Assembly (NCBI GenBank): GCA_916700875.1
Contig: CAKAKS010000032.1
Coordinates: forward strand, 7,627,001 to 7,691,000
DNA: 64,000 nt
From: Sebastes aleutianus
Taxonomy: Eukaryota > Chordata > Actinopteri > Perciformes > Sebastidae
Direction of reading: 5' to 3'
A program made the translations under genes and the position numbers. Below the pieces are notes generated by a model. That model ran no database searches. It was not told the DNA's origin and saw only the letters and a list, made by a program, of their open reading frames with translations. This document shows, in pieces, positions 51,201-59,169 of the stretch (positions within the stretch are counted from its first letter, which is position 1; every line of letters starts with the position of its first letter).

Positions 51201-54146
51201 TAAATCTACATATAGAGAAACAGTGCTGTGCTTCATACACATACCAACCAGAATTATGTATAAGCTTCTTAATCGTGTAATTGTGTGTGTTTAGAGGTTC
51301 AAAGGGTGAAATGAGCAGTAATCCTGTTACTGATCCCAGTTAGTGACCAGAGCTCACTGCTCTCACGTGCTACATTCCATAACGGCAGCATTTTTCAGTG
51401 TTCACAAATCGTACTGCAACATTCACATTTTCCACAGTTGTAAAATAGCACTCAGTGAAGCCATTAGAGTCATTTTATTGGCTCACAGTTTACAGTGATC
51501 TAACAAAATATCTGTTTTAAGACTATGATGCCACAAACCTGCAGTGTCCCTCGCCTTCACTGTACAACTGAACAGGAGCAATTAGTCTAATTACCATCTT
51601 GGCTGTGGCTGCTCAACTACCACTTAAAAAAACAAATAGAGCTCTTAATGTTTGGCCTTTACTTTCTAGAGCAATCTCTCAACAGCTGTTCCTGCAACTT
51701 TACTATTAATAACTGAATTAGACTCCCATATACTGTATGTAGCTATCTTAAAGAGTAACTTAACAGTACACCATGGTGAGAAGCAGTGTTTCACTTCCCT
51801 CTCTGGTTGACAGTTTCAAGCCTGTGTCAGCTCTGACCACACCCAGCATCACTAATGGGTGAGGTCAGAAGTGTGCTCTGTAACCACACTCAACAGTGAT
51901 GTCACAACGTCCTGGAGTCCACCTGTACATCACTGCAGCAAGGTAAAAAAGTTAAACAACTGGAGGCAAGCAATCTATACAAAGATATACGAAGATTCCA
52001 GGGACCAAATAAGAGATATCAATCACACAAGACGCCTTTATGGTAATTAAATGCATTAACCACCACAAGCAGTCTGCCTTGGCTATTTGCAGTGGTGGAG
52101 CAGCACACACATCTGCAGCAGAAGAGCAAGTACAGCATGACAGGACGTAGTTATTGGCCAATTTGGAAGATCTATTGGAGCAGGGCGACCACCATGAGTG
52201 ATATTTCAATGTAAAGATTGGATATGATGCTGTTTACATTGAATTACTTTAAATCTGTTTTCACAAAAGCCAGCCCCCCTTTCATATTAAAAAGGGTATT
52301 TGATTTGATTTATTTTTCATTTATGAATTCTGAGCGGTTTTGTTATTAGTATGAGTCCGATTTATATTTCCACCAAGATGTGTCGACAGCAGAATGGGCC
52401 TTTACTTACATTATATTCAAAGTGCCTCTATGTGTTGTGATATGGTTTGCTTTTTTGTGCACCTTTTTATGTGCAATGTGAAGTGTATGTTTTTTATGTT
52501 AAGTGAACAATTTTAATAAACATATTTGTCAAAAAAAGTAGGCGACTATAAAATCCTTGTCAAATGGACGCATCACGATGTACATGTCGTCACATGTACA
52601 CCATGATGCGTTCAATTTCACGTCGATTTAACCTATGGATTTGGCAGAAAGTTAAAACATGCAAGTAGGATTCCATATTTACAGAAACCTGATTCAGATT
52701 ACAGTGAGAAATTTGCCACTGCCTGGGGCCAAACAGTATGTGTTAATTTGTAAAAACTGAAATGTTAATGCCAGCTCTGTCCTGGGATGCCCCCTCGACA
52801 CAGTGGAGGCGGTGGGAGAGAGGAGGATGATGGCTAAGCTCAGCTGTCATCCATGATGGAGAACGACTTCCACCCCATGCAGGACACCATCTCAGCACTG
52901 GAGAGCTCCTTCAGCGACAGGCTGCTCCACCCAAAGTGTGTGAAGGAGCGCTATCGCAGGTCCTTCCTTCCTGCAGCTGTCAGACTCCACAACCAGCACT
53001 GCTCCCAGTAGACCACAACCAGCACTGCTCCCAGTAGACCACATACACTTACACACCAAAAACTGACAAGAACTGCACTTTACTGTACACCAACTGTCTA
53101 TCAGTACTACTCAGGTGCAATTCATACTGTGCAATATCATTTTTCCACTTGTGCAATTTTGTTAATAGTCTGTTTATTGTCCATACTGTATATACTACTC
53201 CTTTATTTATACTTCCTTCTATTTAAATGGTTCATATTTTTTTACTGTGTTAGCTGATGCATCTTGTTTTATGCACTATCCCCTTTGCTGCTGTACACTG
53301 CAAATTTCCCCACTGCCAGACTAATAAAGGAATATCTTATCTTTCATCTTTCCTGTGTCGTCACTATATACTTTATGATGAGCTGTACAGTAGTGCAGTT
53401 TACAATTCAGCACCAGCAAGCAGTTTGACAGCCAGCATGTGAATTTAGCAATCATGCATCTTATAGCCAGGCAGCTAACTGAAGTGAAGCTGAACCATAA
53501 TAGAAAAATCTGCCAATTTAAACTGTGGCACACTTTTGACAAACGTGTGTGCAACGTGGAGCAAATGTTAAAGCTTATAACTAATAACTGGTTTATTCTG
53601 ATAAATTCGGCATCATCAAACTCTCAGCTGTGAGACATGTTAGTAAAACAAACCATTACAGAAGTGAAACGATGCTGTCATTTTGCTATGAAGGTGTATG
53701 AAGGTGTGTGTCAGTAATTAGTGTTTAGTTAGACGGAGTTCCGCTTCACCTGACAGCAGAGCAGAGCTGTCACACCACAAGCTGAGTTCTCCTTTACAAT
53801 CACAGTATCTCAGTGGGCACACACCAACAACACACCACACTGCCCAAAGGTGGTAACATCCCCTGAGTCTCTATCTTGACCTCTGCTAGCTAACTAGCTC
53901 TAATAACCAGAGGACGGTGCTGGAGGACTCCCATCCTCGGCTGCGGCTGTCAGGAAACACCGAGGACTGAGAGCAGGAGGAAGGCCTGGTAGACTGAATG
54001 AACCAACAACAGGAGCATTTCTCACCGTTTGATATGAGTTTGGCTGAGAGCTGCCGCACTAACTCCGGTATCTTGTCCCACTGACTCTCTGAGCGGCACC
54101 GCTCTATCTCGGTCTCCAGTCGAGAGCCGGACTTCCTCGCTGTCAT
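22377..54146 (-). CDS. ttc7b: ttc7b, complete (tetratricopeptide repeat protein 7B)
   Basis: 21 coding exons in transcript order: 54146-54026, 50036-49882, 49606-49531, 49380-49288, 47054-46891, 44151-44030, 43104-43026, 42241-42066, 41840-41777, 41657-41520, 41271-41083, 40881-40764, 39326-39269, 37897-37825, 37647-37487, 37388-37272, 36349-36252, 29390-29250, 25747-25545, 23868-23795, 22524-22377. They sum to 2568 nt, 855 residues (human TTC7B about 843), with all phases matching. TTC7B signatures include MTARKSGSRLETEIERCRSE, DREQDIITCYEKSGDIALLY, MKFAFEEFHLWYQLALSLMA and the C-terminal ASSPILPFTIIPRAL. It is a TPR scaffold that with FAM126 and EFR3 recruits PI4-kinase IIIα to the plasma membrane for PI4P synthesis. 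The start is chosen by similarity; ATG has A at -3, and an in-frame upstream ATG at 54272 is not conserved in the family. The N-terminus matches TTC7B rather than TTC7A. Confidence 0.96.
22555..22790. mobile_element. Retroelement tail (TCACTTTATTTGTCCC type)
   Basis: AAATCACTTTATTTGTCCCA followed by an A/T-rich, degenerate tail with repeated GTGCAAAATAGTGCAG motifs is the end of a fish LINE-like repeat. It adjoins the polypurine tract in the last ttc7b intron. Confidence 0.4.
22795..23640. repeat. Polypurine tract of about 850 bp with a 479-bp higher-order duplication
   Basis: The + strand is nearly all A and G (GAGGAGAGGAGA, GGAAACAGAAGA units) in the last ttc7b intron. Two landmarks recur with exactly the same spacing: GAGAAATCAAG at 22964 and 23443, and GGTAATAGTAG at 23028 and 23507, so a 479-bp block is duplicated. 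Long ORFs rich in Ser, Pro, Leu and Phe on the minus strand are only its translation. Confidence 0.9.
23676..23789. repeat. (GCAC)n/(ACGG)n tetranucleotide repeat
   Basis: Runs of CACG/GCAC and ACACGG units abut the donor side of the penultimate ttc7b exon (ends 23795); the donor GT lies at 23794-23793, a few bases from the repeat. Confidence 0.92.
24205..24696 (-). mobile_element. hAT-type element (TAGGGCTGTCAA family), truncated
   Basis: It is the reverse-oriented relative of the copy at 60595-61098; its terminus GATTGACAGCCCTA is at 24683-24696. The other end is missing beyond about 24205, so no duplication can be read. Confidence 0.7.
25796..26990. repeat. AT-rich array of CATACTATACTATGAC motifs, block 2
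   Basis: About 1.2 kb in the ttc7b intron between 25545-25747 and 29250-29390. The motif TACTATACTATGACTTTTT recurs every 35-60 bp separated by T-rich runs and ATGACAT/ATGGCAT spacers. A few units carry the self-complementary form CATACTATAGTATG. It starts about 50 bp from the ttc7b exon at 25747. Confidence 0.85.
28190..28400. repeat. Fish interspersed repeat, unclassified
   Basis: The stretch with CAGTTCGTTTGATTAGTGTA, GGGCACGGTTCG and GAGTACGGTTCATGTG is a dispersed sequence I associate with fish DNA transposons, but I cannot define its ends. The rest of the 25.75-29.25 kb intron outside the array shows nothing recognised apart from short CT/GT runs. Confidence 0.3.
29815..30300. repeat. 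Fish interspersed repeat with inverted halves, unclassified
   Basis: GGGATAATTTACAGCGAGCC near 29957 and its inverted counterpart GGCTAGCTGTACATTATCCC-like sequence near 30082-30100, and GGTGAAATAAACCCCG against GGGGAGTATTTCACAAC, give the unit a palindromic layout. It also holds CCAATCAGAATCAAG near 30263. I recognise it as a common fish repeat but not its class. Confidence 0.45.
31589..32048. mobile_element. Long-TIR palindromic element, copy 2
   Basis: The left arm starts ATGGAAGTCCTGAAAGACAA and the right arm is its inverted copy ending CTTCCGT at 32048; arms are about 100 bp. Flanking ACAAAACT (31581-31588) and ACAAAACC (32049-32056) look like an 8-bp duplication with one mismatch. The centre contains the dispersed fish sequence AACTTTGGTATTTTTCAACC. 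Same family as 2672-3377. Confidence 0.7.
32100..34440. other. ttc7b intron, no recognised element
   Basis: About 2.3 kb of unique-looking intron. The longest open frame (33043-33429, 128 codons) shows A/T-rich codons and no family resemblance, so I treat it as chance. Confidence 0.5.
34457..35189 (-). mobile_element. hAT-type non-autonomous element (TAGGGCTGTCAA family), full length
   Basis: 733 bp with termini TAGGGCTTTCAG and ATTAACAGCCCTA. A perfect 8-bp duplication ATGTTATT flanks it (34449-34456, 35190-35197). It is the longest copy of the family in the window and codes for nothing. Lies in the ttc7b intron between 29390 and 36252. Confidence 0.88.
35492..35823 (-). CDS. ttc7b: Possible proline-rich alternative exon of ttc7b
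   Basis: A strong polypyrimidine/AG acceptor (TTTGTTTGTTTTAG) precedes 35823. Joining it to the upstream ttc7b exon (ending 36252, phase 1) keeps frame and gives VSGSSSSHSGSEPVSPTSRS followed by a Ser/Pro-rich stretch, two poly-Pro runs and the basic segment RRASTKSRTHSF. A GT at 35523-35522 would close a cassette of exactly 300 nt (35823-35524), phase 1 at both ends, so it could be skipped or included without disturbing the frame to the exon at 29390. Without that donor the frame stops at 35492, giving an alternative C-terminus. The inferred insert would sit in the linker between TPR regions. The GGA/CCT repeat content warns that this may be a microsatellite-derived ORF. Confidence 0.4.
36164..36241. 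repeat. (GT)n microsatellite next to a ttc7b donor site
   Basis: About 39 GT/GC-type units end 11 bp from the ttc7b exon border at 36252, with its donor GT at 36251-36250. Length changes here could affect splicing of that exon. Confidence 0.92.
36681..37234. mobile_element. Fold-back TTAA-type element, copy 1 (degenerate)
   Basis: It begins AGGAGATCAATTCA after a TTAA (36677-36680). The right half (GGCTTTGAAGAGAGCATAGT through AGTACCTCATGCAACCC) matches the right half of the element at 38314-38976. The centre carries a near-perfect hairpin (36765-36908). The right end is decayed and the end point is approximate. Confidence 0.6.
36765..36908. repeat. Near-perfect hairpin, arms about 57 bp
   Basis: GTTGCTGGTCTACCGCTGCC at 36765 is exactly inverted at 36889-36908, and pairing continues through CTCGATCG, TTAGTTTGT and GTGTTATTGT with only a few mismatches around a ~30-nt loop. 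It sits in the ttc7b intron between 36349 and 37272. Confidence 0.88.
38314..38976. mobile_element. Fold-back TTAA-type element, copy 2
   Basis: Arms of about 300 bp are inverted copies: left AGGGATAGGTCTGAATTTTT and right end reverse complement AGGGAGAGTTTGGATTTTTT, continuing through GAAGTGGGGTTGTATGAGGT. TTAA stands on both sides (38310-38313, 38977-38980). Long minus- and plus-strand ORFs here mirror each other and are not genes. Located in the ttc7b intron between 37897 and 39269. Confidence 0.8.
39611..40480. repeat. Two abutting fish interspersed repeats
   Basis: A TTAA-type start (TTAAAAGGGACAGTTCACCC at 39611) runs to about 39890 without a visible right end. It is followed by a second dispersed sequence (TCAGATGGTTTGTTTCACAG near 39971) that ends in GGGGATCCTAATAAAGGAAA and a GAAA run near 40480, like a retroelement tail. 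Confidence 0.4.
42249..42280. repeat. (CA)n microsatellite beside a ttc7b acceptor
   Basis: Sixteen CA units begin 8 bp upstream (in transcript sense) of the ttc7b exon at 42241, so the minus-strand polypyrimidine tract of that acceptor is a TG repeat. Confidence 0.92.
42621..42956. mobile_element. TTAA-type MITE (AGGAATAGTTTGACATTTTG family), intact
   Basis: Inverted termini AGGAATAGTTTGACATTTTG and CAAAATGTCAAACTATTCCT are flanked by TTAA on both sides (42617-42620, 42957-42960). 336 bp, no coding capacity, in the ttc7b intron between 42241 and 43026. Confidence 0.85.
44749..45040. mobile_element. hAT-type repeat fragment (GAGCTGAAACAAT...GTGCAGCCCTA)
   Basis: It contains GCAACTATTTTGATAATAGA, TTCTTTGTCTTATGTGA and ATTTTATAGATGA, hallmarks of a widespread fish hAT-like repeat whose ends pair through ATTAGTC/TAATCGA motifs. 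It is shortened relative to the usual unit. Confidence 0.55.
45147..46269. mobile_element. hAT-type repeat split by a TTAA-type element
   Basis: The left piece TAGGACTGCGACAATGATTA (45147-45183) and the right piece TTATTTTCTTGATTAATCGA through GTTGCAGCTCTA (45949-46269) are halves of one known fish repeat containing GGTCTATAAAATGTCAGAAA and CCCAAGATGACGTCCTCAAA. The 765-bp insert 45184-45948 separates them. No clear 8-bp duplication at the outer ends. Confidence 0.65.
45184..45948. mobile_element. TTAA-type element (AGGGACTGTTTGTAA termini), nested
   Basis: The left end AGGGACTGTTTGTAAGATTC and right end AAGTTACAAACAGTCCCT are inverted; TTAA precedes (45180-45183) and TTAT follows (45949-45952), one base off. 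The interior is GC-rich and includes a short tandem GGAGCAGC repeat near 45700. Its insertion separates two halves of a hAT-type repeat. Confidence 0.78.
47938..48080 (+). mobile_element. LINE fragment, end of reverse-transcriptase ORF
   Basis: The segment around GTGTGAAGGAGAGATACCGC, CCTTCCTGCTGCTGTCTCAC and ACCAAAAACTGACAA aligns with 52905-53080 of the larger LINE piece, with frameshifts. It is a short decayed copy in a ttc7b intron. Confidence 0.55.
48105..48525. mobile_element. hAT-like repeat with TTCGAAGCTTCG motifs
   Basis: TAGGGCAGTCCCAATTACT at the left and a distant GTCGAAGCTTCCATGC at the right share the TCGAAGCTT motif; a GAAGGTATTC triplicate lies at about 48158. The right border is approximate. 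Confidence 0.45.
50212..51006. mobile_element. TTAA-type element (AGAGGACCTATTATG termini)
   Basis: Ends AGAGGACCTATTATG and CATAATAGGTCCCCT are inverted and flanked by TTAA (50208-50211, 51007-51010). This is a known type of fish MITE. It carries a nested 259-bp hAT element. Confidence 0.85.
50268..50526. mobile_element. hAT-type MITE (CAGGGCAGGCTTAAGG...GCCGGCCCTG), nested
   Basis: Inverted termini and a perfect 8-bp duplication TCTACTAG (50260-50267, 50527-50534). The interior contains GGCGGTCACCTAGGGCACCA near one end and TGCCTAGGGCACCAAAAGG near the other. Confidence 0.88.
51010..52790. other. ttc7b intron 1, stretch with no recognised element
   Basis: About 1.8 kb in which I recognise no repeat family or coding sequence; one short direct-inverted pair (GTACATGTCGTCACATGTAC around 52576) is a small palindrome. 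Confidence 0.45.
52790..53345 (+). mobile_element. 5'-truncated LINE, end of reverse-transcriptase ORF plus 3'UTR
   Basis: 52853-53011 codes a conserved LINE C-terminus (SALESSFSDRLLH, VKERYRRSFLPAAVRLHNQ) ending in TAG. The 3' end GACTAATAAAGGAATATCTT is the usual tail of such fish LINEs. A 26-bp unit including the stop codon is tandemly duplicated (52987-53012 and 53013-53038). Lies in the first ttc7b intron. Confidence 0.75.
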
Positions 54147-54300
54147 CTTGGTGAAGTGGGCTCGACCGGACCAGAACACCAAAACACCACCAGAGAGAGG
54201 AGAGGAGAGAGAGGAGAGGAGGATCCTCCAGCTGCTACACAGAGTCAAGCTACTGATGTCTACGAGGAACACAGCTTCCGCTCACTGCTTTCAAAATAAA
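54147..54300 (-). promoter_or_regulatory. ttc7b: ttc7b 5'UTR and proximal promoter region
   Basis: On the minus strand an ETS-like GAGCGGAAGC (54283-54274) lies about 130 nt before the ttc7b ATG, in a purine/pyrimidine-skewed stretch. No TATA box is evident. The start site is not resolved. Confidence 0.3.
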
Positions 54301-55199
54301 TCTCTGATGACCAACGGTTGCAAATGTTGACGACAATAATAAAAAAAAAGACACTTTAAAAAGTGATAACTTTTAATCTGCTGACTCACATATAATCCAC
54401 AACTTATACTTAGTTTTTTGTTTGTTTGTTTGTTTGTTTATTTATTTATTATTATTATTTTTAATTCACTTACTTACTTCTTTTTGCCTTTTTTGTCGTT
54501 GTTTGTTTTGTATGTGTTTCATTTATGTTTCTATCGGATTTAATTCATTTATATGTATAAATGTAATTGTTTACGAAATTAGCTCTACTTATTTAATGGT
54601 GCAGTAATATTGTTATAGGGATGGGGGGGGTATAATTTGTTTATACAATTATTTCTGTGATTTATCGGATTTGGTACAGAATACCAATAAAAAGACTTGA
54701 AAAAAAAATCCTAATAAGTATGATGAAGTAGCAATAAAGTATTGAGTCTTGAAAAAAAATGGCAAAGATCTTTTCCTTTTTTCTTTTTTTTTTTGTATAT
54801 GTTTCATTTATGTTTCTATCCGATTGAATTCATTTGTTTATGAAATTATGAAATTAACTCTGATTATTTAATGGTGCAGTAATATTGTCAGACATATATA
54901 CATATATACAAATACAGACAGACTAACAATATTAATAATTAAATTATACAATGAAATGTTTAGTCAGAATTTCAAAGAAAGAGAGACATGACATTTCATG
55001 TATTTCACATATCTAACAAAGATAAATAAAATAAAAGATAAGACAAAATAAATAAATACCTCAAAGAAGAAAAAAAAACAAAAAAAACACAACAACACAC
55101 AACAATTTCAACAACAGCACTCAGCAAAATCTCTGATGACCAAGTTGCAAATTTGATGACAATAATAAAAAAAAGACACTTTAAAAAAGTGATATAATC

Positions 55200-55360
55200 C
55201 AGGGATTCTCAACCTTCTGTATCCTGAGGCCCACTTCTGATTGTTAAAACATTTCTGGGGACCACCTTCCCAAATAAATTACAAACTGGGCTCCAACAAC
55301 ATTTTTTCGTTTAAAAAAACACTCAACATGTGTGTCACTGCATCCAAGACATATATACTG

Positions 55361-55399
<39 letters not shown>

Positions 55400-55802
55400 T
55401 AACTTTATTGATCCCGAGGGAAATTCAAGTTTCCAGCATCACAGTTCCATAGTGGGTACCCATTGAACCCATTTTCATTCACATATCTTAAGGTCAGAGG
55501 TCAAGAGACCCGTCTGAAAATGGCCATGTCAGTTTTTTTAGTGTATATTTGGAGCGTTATTTAGCCTCCTTTCCTGACAAGATGGCAAGACATGGTTGGG
55601 ACCAATGGATTCTTTAGGTTTTTTAGTTTCCTATGATACCGGTATAGCTTTAAAACTGAGCCCGCTACAACCTCTGAAAGACAGAATAGCGGCCATCGGA
55701 TTTTGAAGAAGTTAATGTAACCATTTGGCAGGTCCTCACGGCCCACTAGGTGGTCCTCTGAGGCCCACCAGTGGGCCCCGGCCCAGTGGTTGAGAATAGC
55801 TG
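55200..55802. mobile_element. hAT-type element with internal insertions
   Basis: Termini CAGGGATTCTCAACC and GGTTGAGAATAGCTG are inverted and an 8-bp duplication ATATAATC flanks them (55192-55199, 55803-55810). The inside holds a (GATA)n run with a LINE-type tail (55366-55432, ACTTTATTGATCCCGAGGG) and, at about 55452-55690, an internal fragment of the TAGGGCTGTCAA hAT family. It occupies much of the divergent ttc7b/fam177a1 intergenic space. Confidence 0.78.
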
Positions 55803-56127
55803 ATATAATCCACAATTTATACTGAGTTTTTTTCTTGTGAAGGGCTCATTGCATGCGTGGAAAAAATTACAAAATGCAAGTCTCCCTCAAAAATAATCCA
55901 AGGCACACTGTAGTGTGTATCTTGTTTCTTGGTTATTGGTGATAAAATCCTAAATTTCTTTAAGAAGGGTACATAAACTGTACGTCTCAATTGAAAAGTG
56001 TGAAGGGAATTCATATTGTGCCTTACAGTGACTAGCATACAAAAATGTACAGTAGGGTAATAGTACTAGTTTGTTGACAAAAAAACAGTTATTTGCACAA
56101 AAAAGCCTTTATTCTGAAAGAATGAGG

Positions 56128-56136
56128 GCGGAAGTG
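56128..56136 (+). promoter_or_regulatory. fam177a1: ETS-type core promoter site upstream of fam177a1
   Basis: GCGGAAGTG, the classic ETS/GABP core promoter motif of TATA-less housekeeping genes, lies 72 nt before the fam177a1 ATG. No TATA box is at a suitable distance. A transcription start close by is inferred. Confidence 0.45.
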
Positions 56137-56207
56137 GTGCTAGCAGCACCGAGACAACAGACCGTGGTGATCGTGGTGAGCTGGAAGAAGTGACTGAAGT
56201 GACTGAG

Positions 56208-58225
56208 ATGGCAGATCTGTCGTTGTATTTAACCAATGCCAATGTTTCACTGGGGCAAACTATGGAAACTGATAAGGTTAGTCCGTGCGATACTACTTTA
56301 TAAACTTTTTGTGTTTGTGAATGATAAAACAAAAGACTTTTTAAGATTAATAGCGAGCTACTTCCTTAGCTGAGAAGCTAACCGTCAACAAACACTCAGC
56401 AGCTAAAGCAGCTAAAGCAGCTAAAGCAGCTAACTGACTACCTGTACCAACCAGAGCTGCTGATACACTGCTGACTGGTTAACCCTGTTTGGTCGTACAA
56501 TGTGGGACGAATTACTTTACTTACTGTGTAGCTACAGTACAATAAATGTGGTAAATAACTGGACTAGATATAACTTTAGTTAAATAACTTGGTTAGGTAG
56601 TTAAGTTTGTTATGTTTCCTTTGTTATGAGTTCATTCTGCATCATATGCTACCACACTGTCAGAGGACACACACTACATGAGGATATGAAATATTACAAA
56701 TAATCCAAAAGCTAATAATGATATACTGTGCAATAATTATATGATGCTGTGCAATAATTATATAATTATCTGACGAACACTTTGTGCAATAATCTGGCAA
56801 AACTGTCATCTCATCAATATACATATTGTATTTTATATTATATTATCTTTTATATTTGTTATATTTATATTGCACTCTCTTTTTTTATTGTATTATCTTT
56901 TCATTTGTCACAATCTAATTTCGTTGTACTACACAATGACAATAAAGGGCTTGAATCTTGAATCTGTATATAACTAATAATAACGGTGATGCTATTATAT
57001 CCATGTATTGTCTGTTTTTGACAGAATCCAGCAGGGACGACAGACTTTGAGAGGCTGGAGATGGGAGACTCTGCCGGGAGGGGGGTGAAGGTTCCCCGCA
57101 GGACCATCTACTTTGCCAGTGGAGAGACCATGGAGGAGTACAGCACTGATGAAGAGGACGAAGTGGAGGAGCCTGTGAAGAGAGATGTCATTACTGTAGA
57201 TTCGGTAAGGAAGATGGAGGGCATATCATGTGGGTGGTGTTTGCATTAGAGCAATCCCTCTCTCTCAGGCCTGTGTGGCAAGACAACCTAAATGACTGGT
57301 AACTTGCAAATCCATTCCCATCGGGCAATTCATCTCAAAACACAAGACCCCTTAAAATTCACTAAATCCCTTTACTGGGATATTATTATTGGAGGATATC
57401 AAAAATTCTGACTTTGACTACTGCTAGGGATACTTTAAATAAACTTGTAACTATTATATTATTCTTCTGTGTTTGGCCAGCAGGTGTGTGGTCTAATTGT
57501 CATGTTCTCTTCATGTGTATTTTAGTCCAAACTGACCTGGGGTCCATATTTCTGGTTCCACATGTGGAGAATGGGCACCTCCACTATCTCAGGTAAAGTA
57601 GTCTGCTGCTGTTCTGCAGAAATAATGGAAATTGTACAAGTTAGATGCTTTACAGGAATGTATCAAAATGTATTTTACAGATATATTTATTGGATGTGTG
57701 TGTGTGTGTTTCCTGTAGTGTGTGACTACATGGGGGAGAGACTGGCCTCTCTGTTCGGCATCACTACTCCTAAATACCAGTATGCTATTGATGAGTACTA
57801 CCGTATCAAGAAAGAGGTAGGACACATGCGTACATGCACATCCTTGATTTCCCTATGCAAACATAAATACATTTGCACTTAAAGCTGTTTACACAGAGGA
57901 AGGAGCAAGAACACAAACATCAACTGTCAAATATATATTTTTAAACAATATATATATATGTATATATATATATTAGTATTAAATGCAACACACTGGTGTT
58001 CTCCTGCAGGAGGAGGAGGAAGAGGAAGAGGACCGTCTGGCTGAGACGGCGGAGCGTCGGTTTGCGGAGCAGCGGAGAGGTGAGCAGGATGACCCTCATC
58101 CCGCTACGGTGGAGCAGCCAGAATCATCCGGAGCCTCCTTTGTAAATATTAGCTTTGACCTCGAACCTGAAGCTCCTCTCAAAGCTGCAGACACCAACAG
58201 AGTCCCTTCTCCCCTCCCCTCATGA
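56208..58225 (+). CDS. fam177a1: fam177a1, complete (FAM177 family protein)
   Basis: Five coding exons: 56208-56276, 57025-57204, 57526-57592, 57719-57816 and 58010-58225. They give 209 residues plus TGA with matching phases; human FAM177A1 is about 210. Conserved blocks are VPRRTIYFASGETMEEYSTD, LTWGPYFWFHMWRMGTSTIS, VCDYMGERLASLFGITTPKY and QYAIDEYYRIKKEEEEEEEE. The WGPYFWFHMW...SVCDYMGERLASLFG part could be a hydrophobic re-entrant or membrane-associating segment, followed by an acidic tract and a polar tail. FAM177A1 is reported at the Golgi and linked to VPS13B, with loss causing a neurodevelopmental disorder; that role is from literature, not sequence. The start ATG has G at -3 and G at +4. 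It is divergent from ttc7b and convergent with ppp2r3c; a possible poly(A) signal is ATTAAA at 58370. Confidence 0.93.
57934..57973. repeat. (TA)n microsatellite in fam177a1 intron 4
   Basis: An AT-dinucleotide-rich run lies about 35 bp before the acceptor of the terminal fam177a1 exon. Confidence 0.8.
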
Positions 58226-58846
58226 AAACTGACAACCACAAACAACTAATATTCACACGTTTCTATCCGTTAGCAAAACCTTAATTAACTGAGCTGTATT
58301 GATTAATAATATGGTTTTTCTACTTTTTTTACGTTATAAAAAGAGGTCTTATACTTAGTGCAGGGAAACATTAAAAAGGGCTGTGGAAGTGACTGCACTA
58401 GCCTTATCTGTGAATGTAAATTTGTGTATCGTATGCAAGACTGAGATGTATCATTAACTATTCATTGACCAGACTGGGCTCAGCTCACTTTGAATTGACA
58501 TCAGTTCAGAGAGTGAAATACAAGCTGGATGTTAATCATATCGAGAAATAGTCACCAATCTAATATTTTCATTGATTATAAATGGATGGAAATCCACCCC
58601 GAACTGAACAGAGAGCAGAGAAGTGAATGGGCCCCAACCCTGGTATAAGCAGCCACAAGAACGGGAACATGCTACATCTACTGTACATTTGTTGATCCTG
58701 CTACTTATATGCAAAGTCATCAGACATTTCACAAGTTTAGCCGATTTCGTAAAGGCAAGGCCTGACACTGGCACTGCCTCGCCATTTGTGCTCTCAGCCT
58801 CTTTCTGTGATTCTTGTCTCTGACTGAATTAGAACACAGACCATAT

Positions 58847-59165
58847 TACGCCAAATTCACACCAGGCAGCAACGAAGTGCAGCTCGCCACAATAACAACA
58901 TTTTTCTGCGGCTGTAAGGCGTGTTCATGTGGTTCAGATGGGAAGAACCTCTTTGTAACATAGGTCACAGGAGACACAGGATAAAAGTTAAAGTTTTCCC
59001 TAAAAGTTAAACTTTTCCCAACTTTTAGTTTGGCCGCACTTTGCCACAAAATCAAAAGGCCGCAGTTCACTGAGCTCGGAGCTGCCGCCGCAGCTTTTCA
59101 TAGACATTGCATGGCAGCTTGTCGCAAGCCGTACTTCACCGCTGCTCTGTTGTGAATTTGGCGTT
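58847..59165. mobile_element. MITE with CGCCAAATTCACA termini
   Basis: ACGCCAAATTCACACCAGGC at 58848 is inverted at the right end as TTGTGAATTTGGCGTTA. The interior is GC-rich with GCAGCTCGCC/GGAGCTGCCG pairs. Borders are approximate and I see no clear duplication. It may lie within the fam177a1 3'UTR. Confidence 0.6.
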
Positions 59166-59169
59166 AAGA

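Noticed and set aside
54147..54272. In-frame upstream ATG extending ttc7b by 42 residues
   Set aside because: The extension has no counterpart in TTC7B as I know it, while the ATG at 54146 matches the family start and has a good initiation context.
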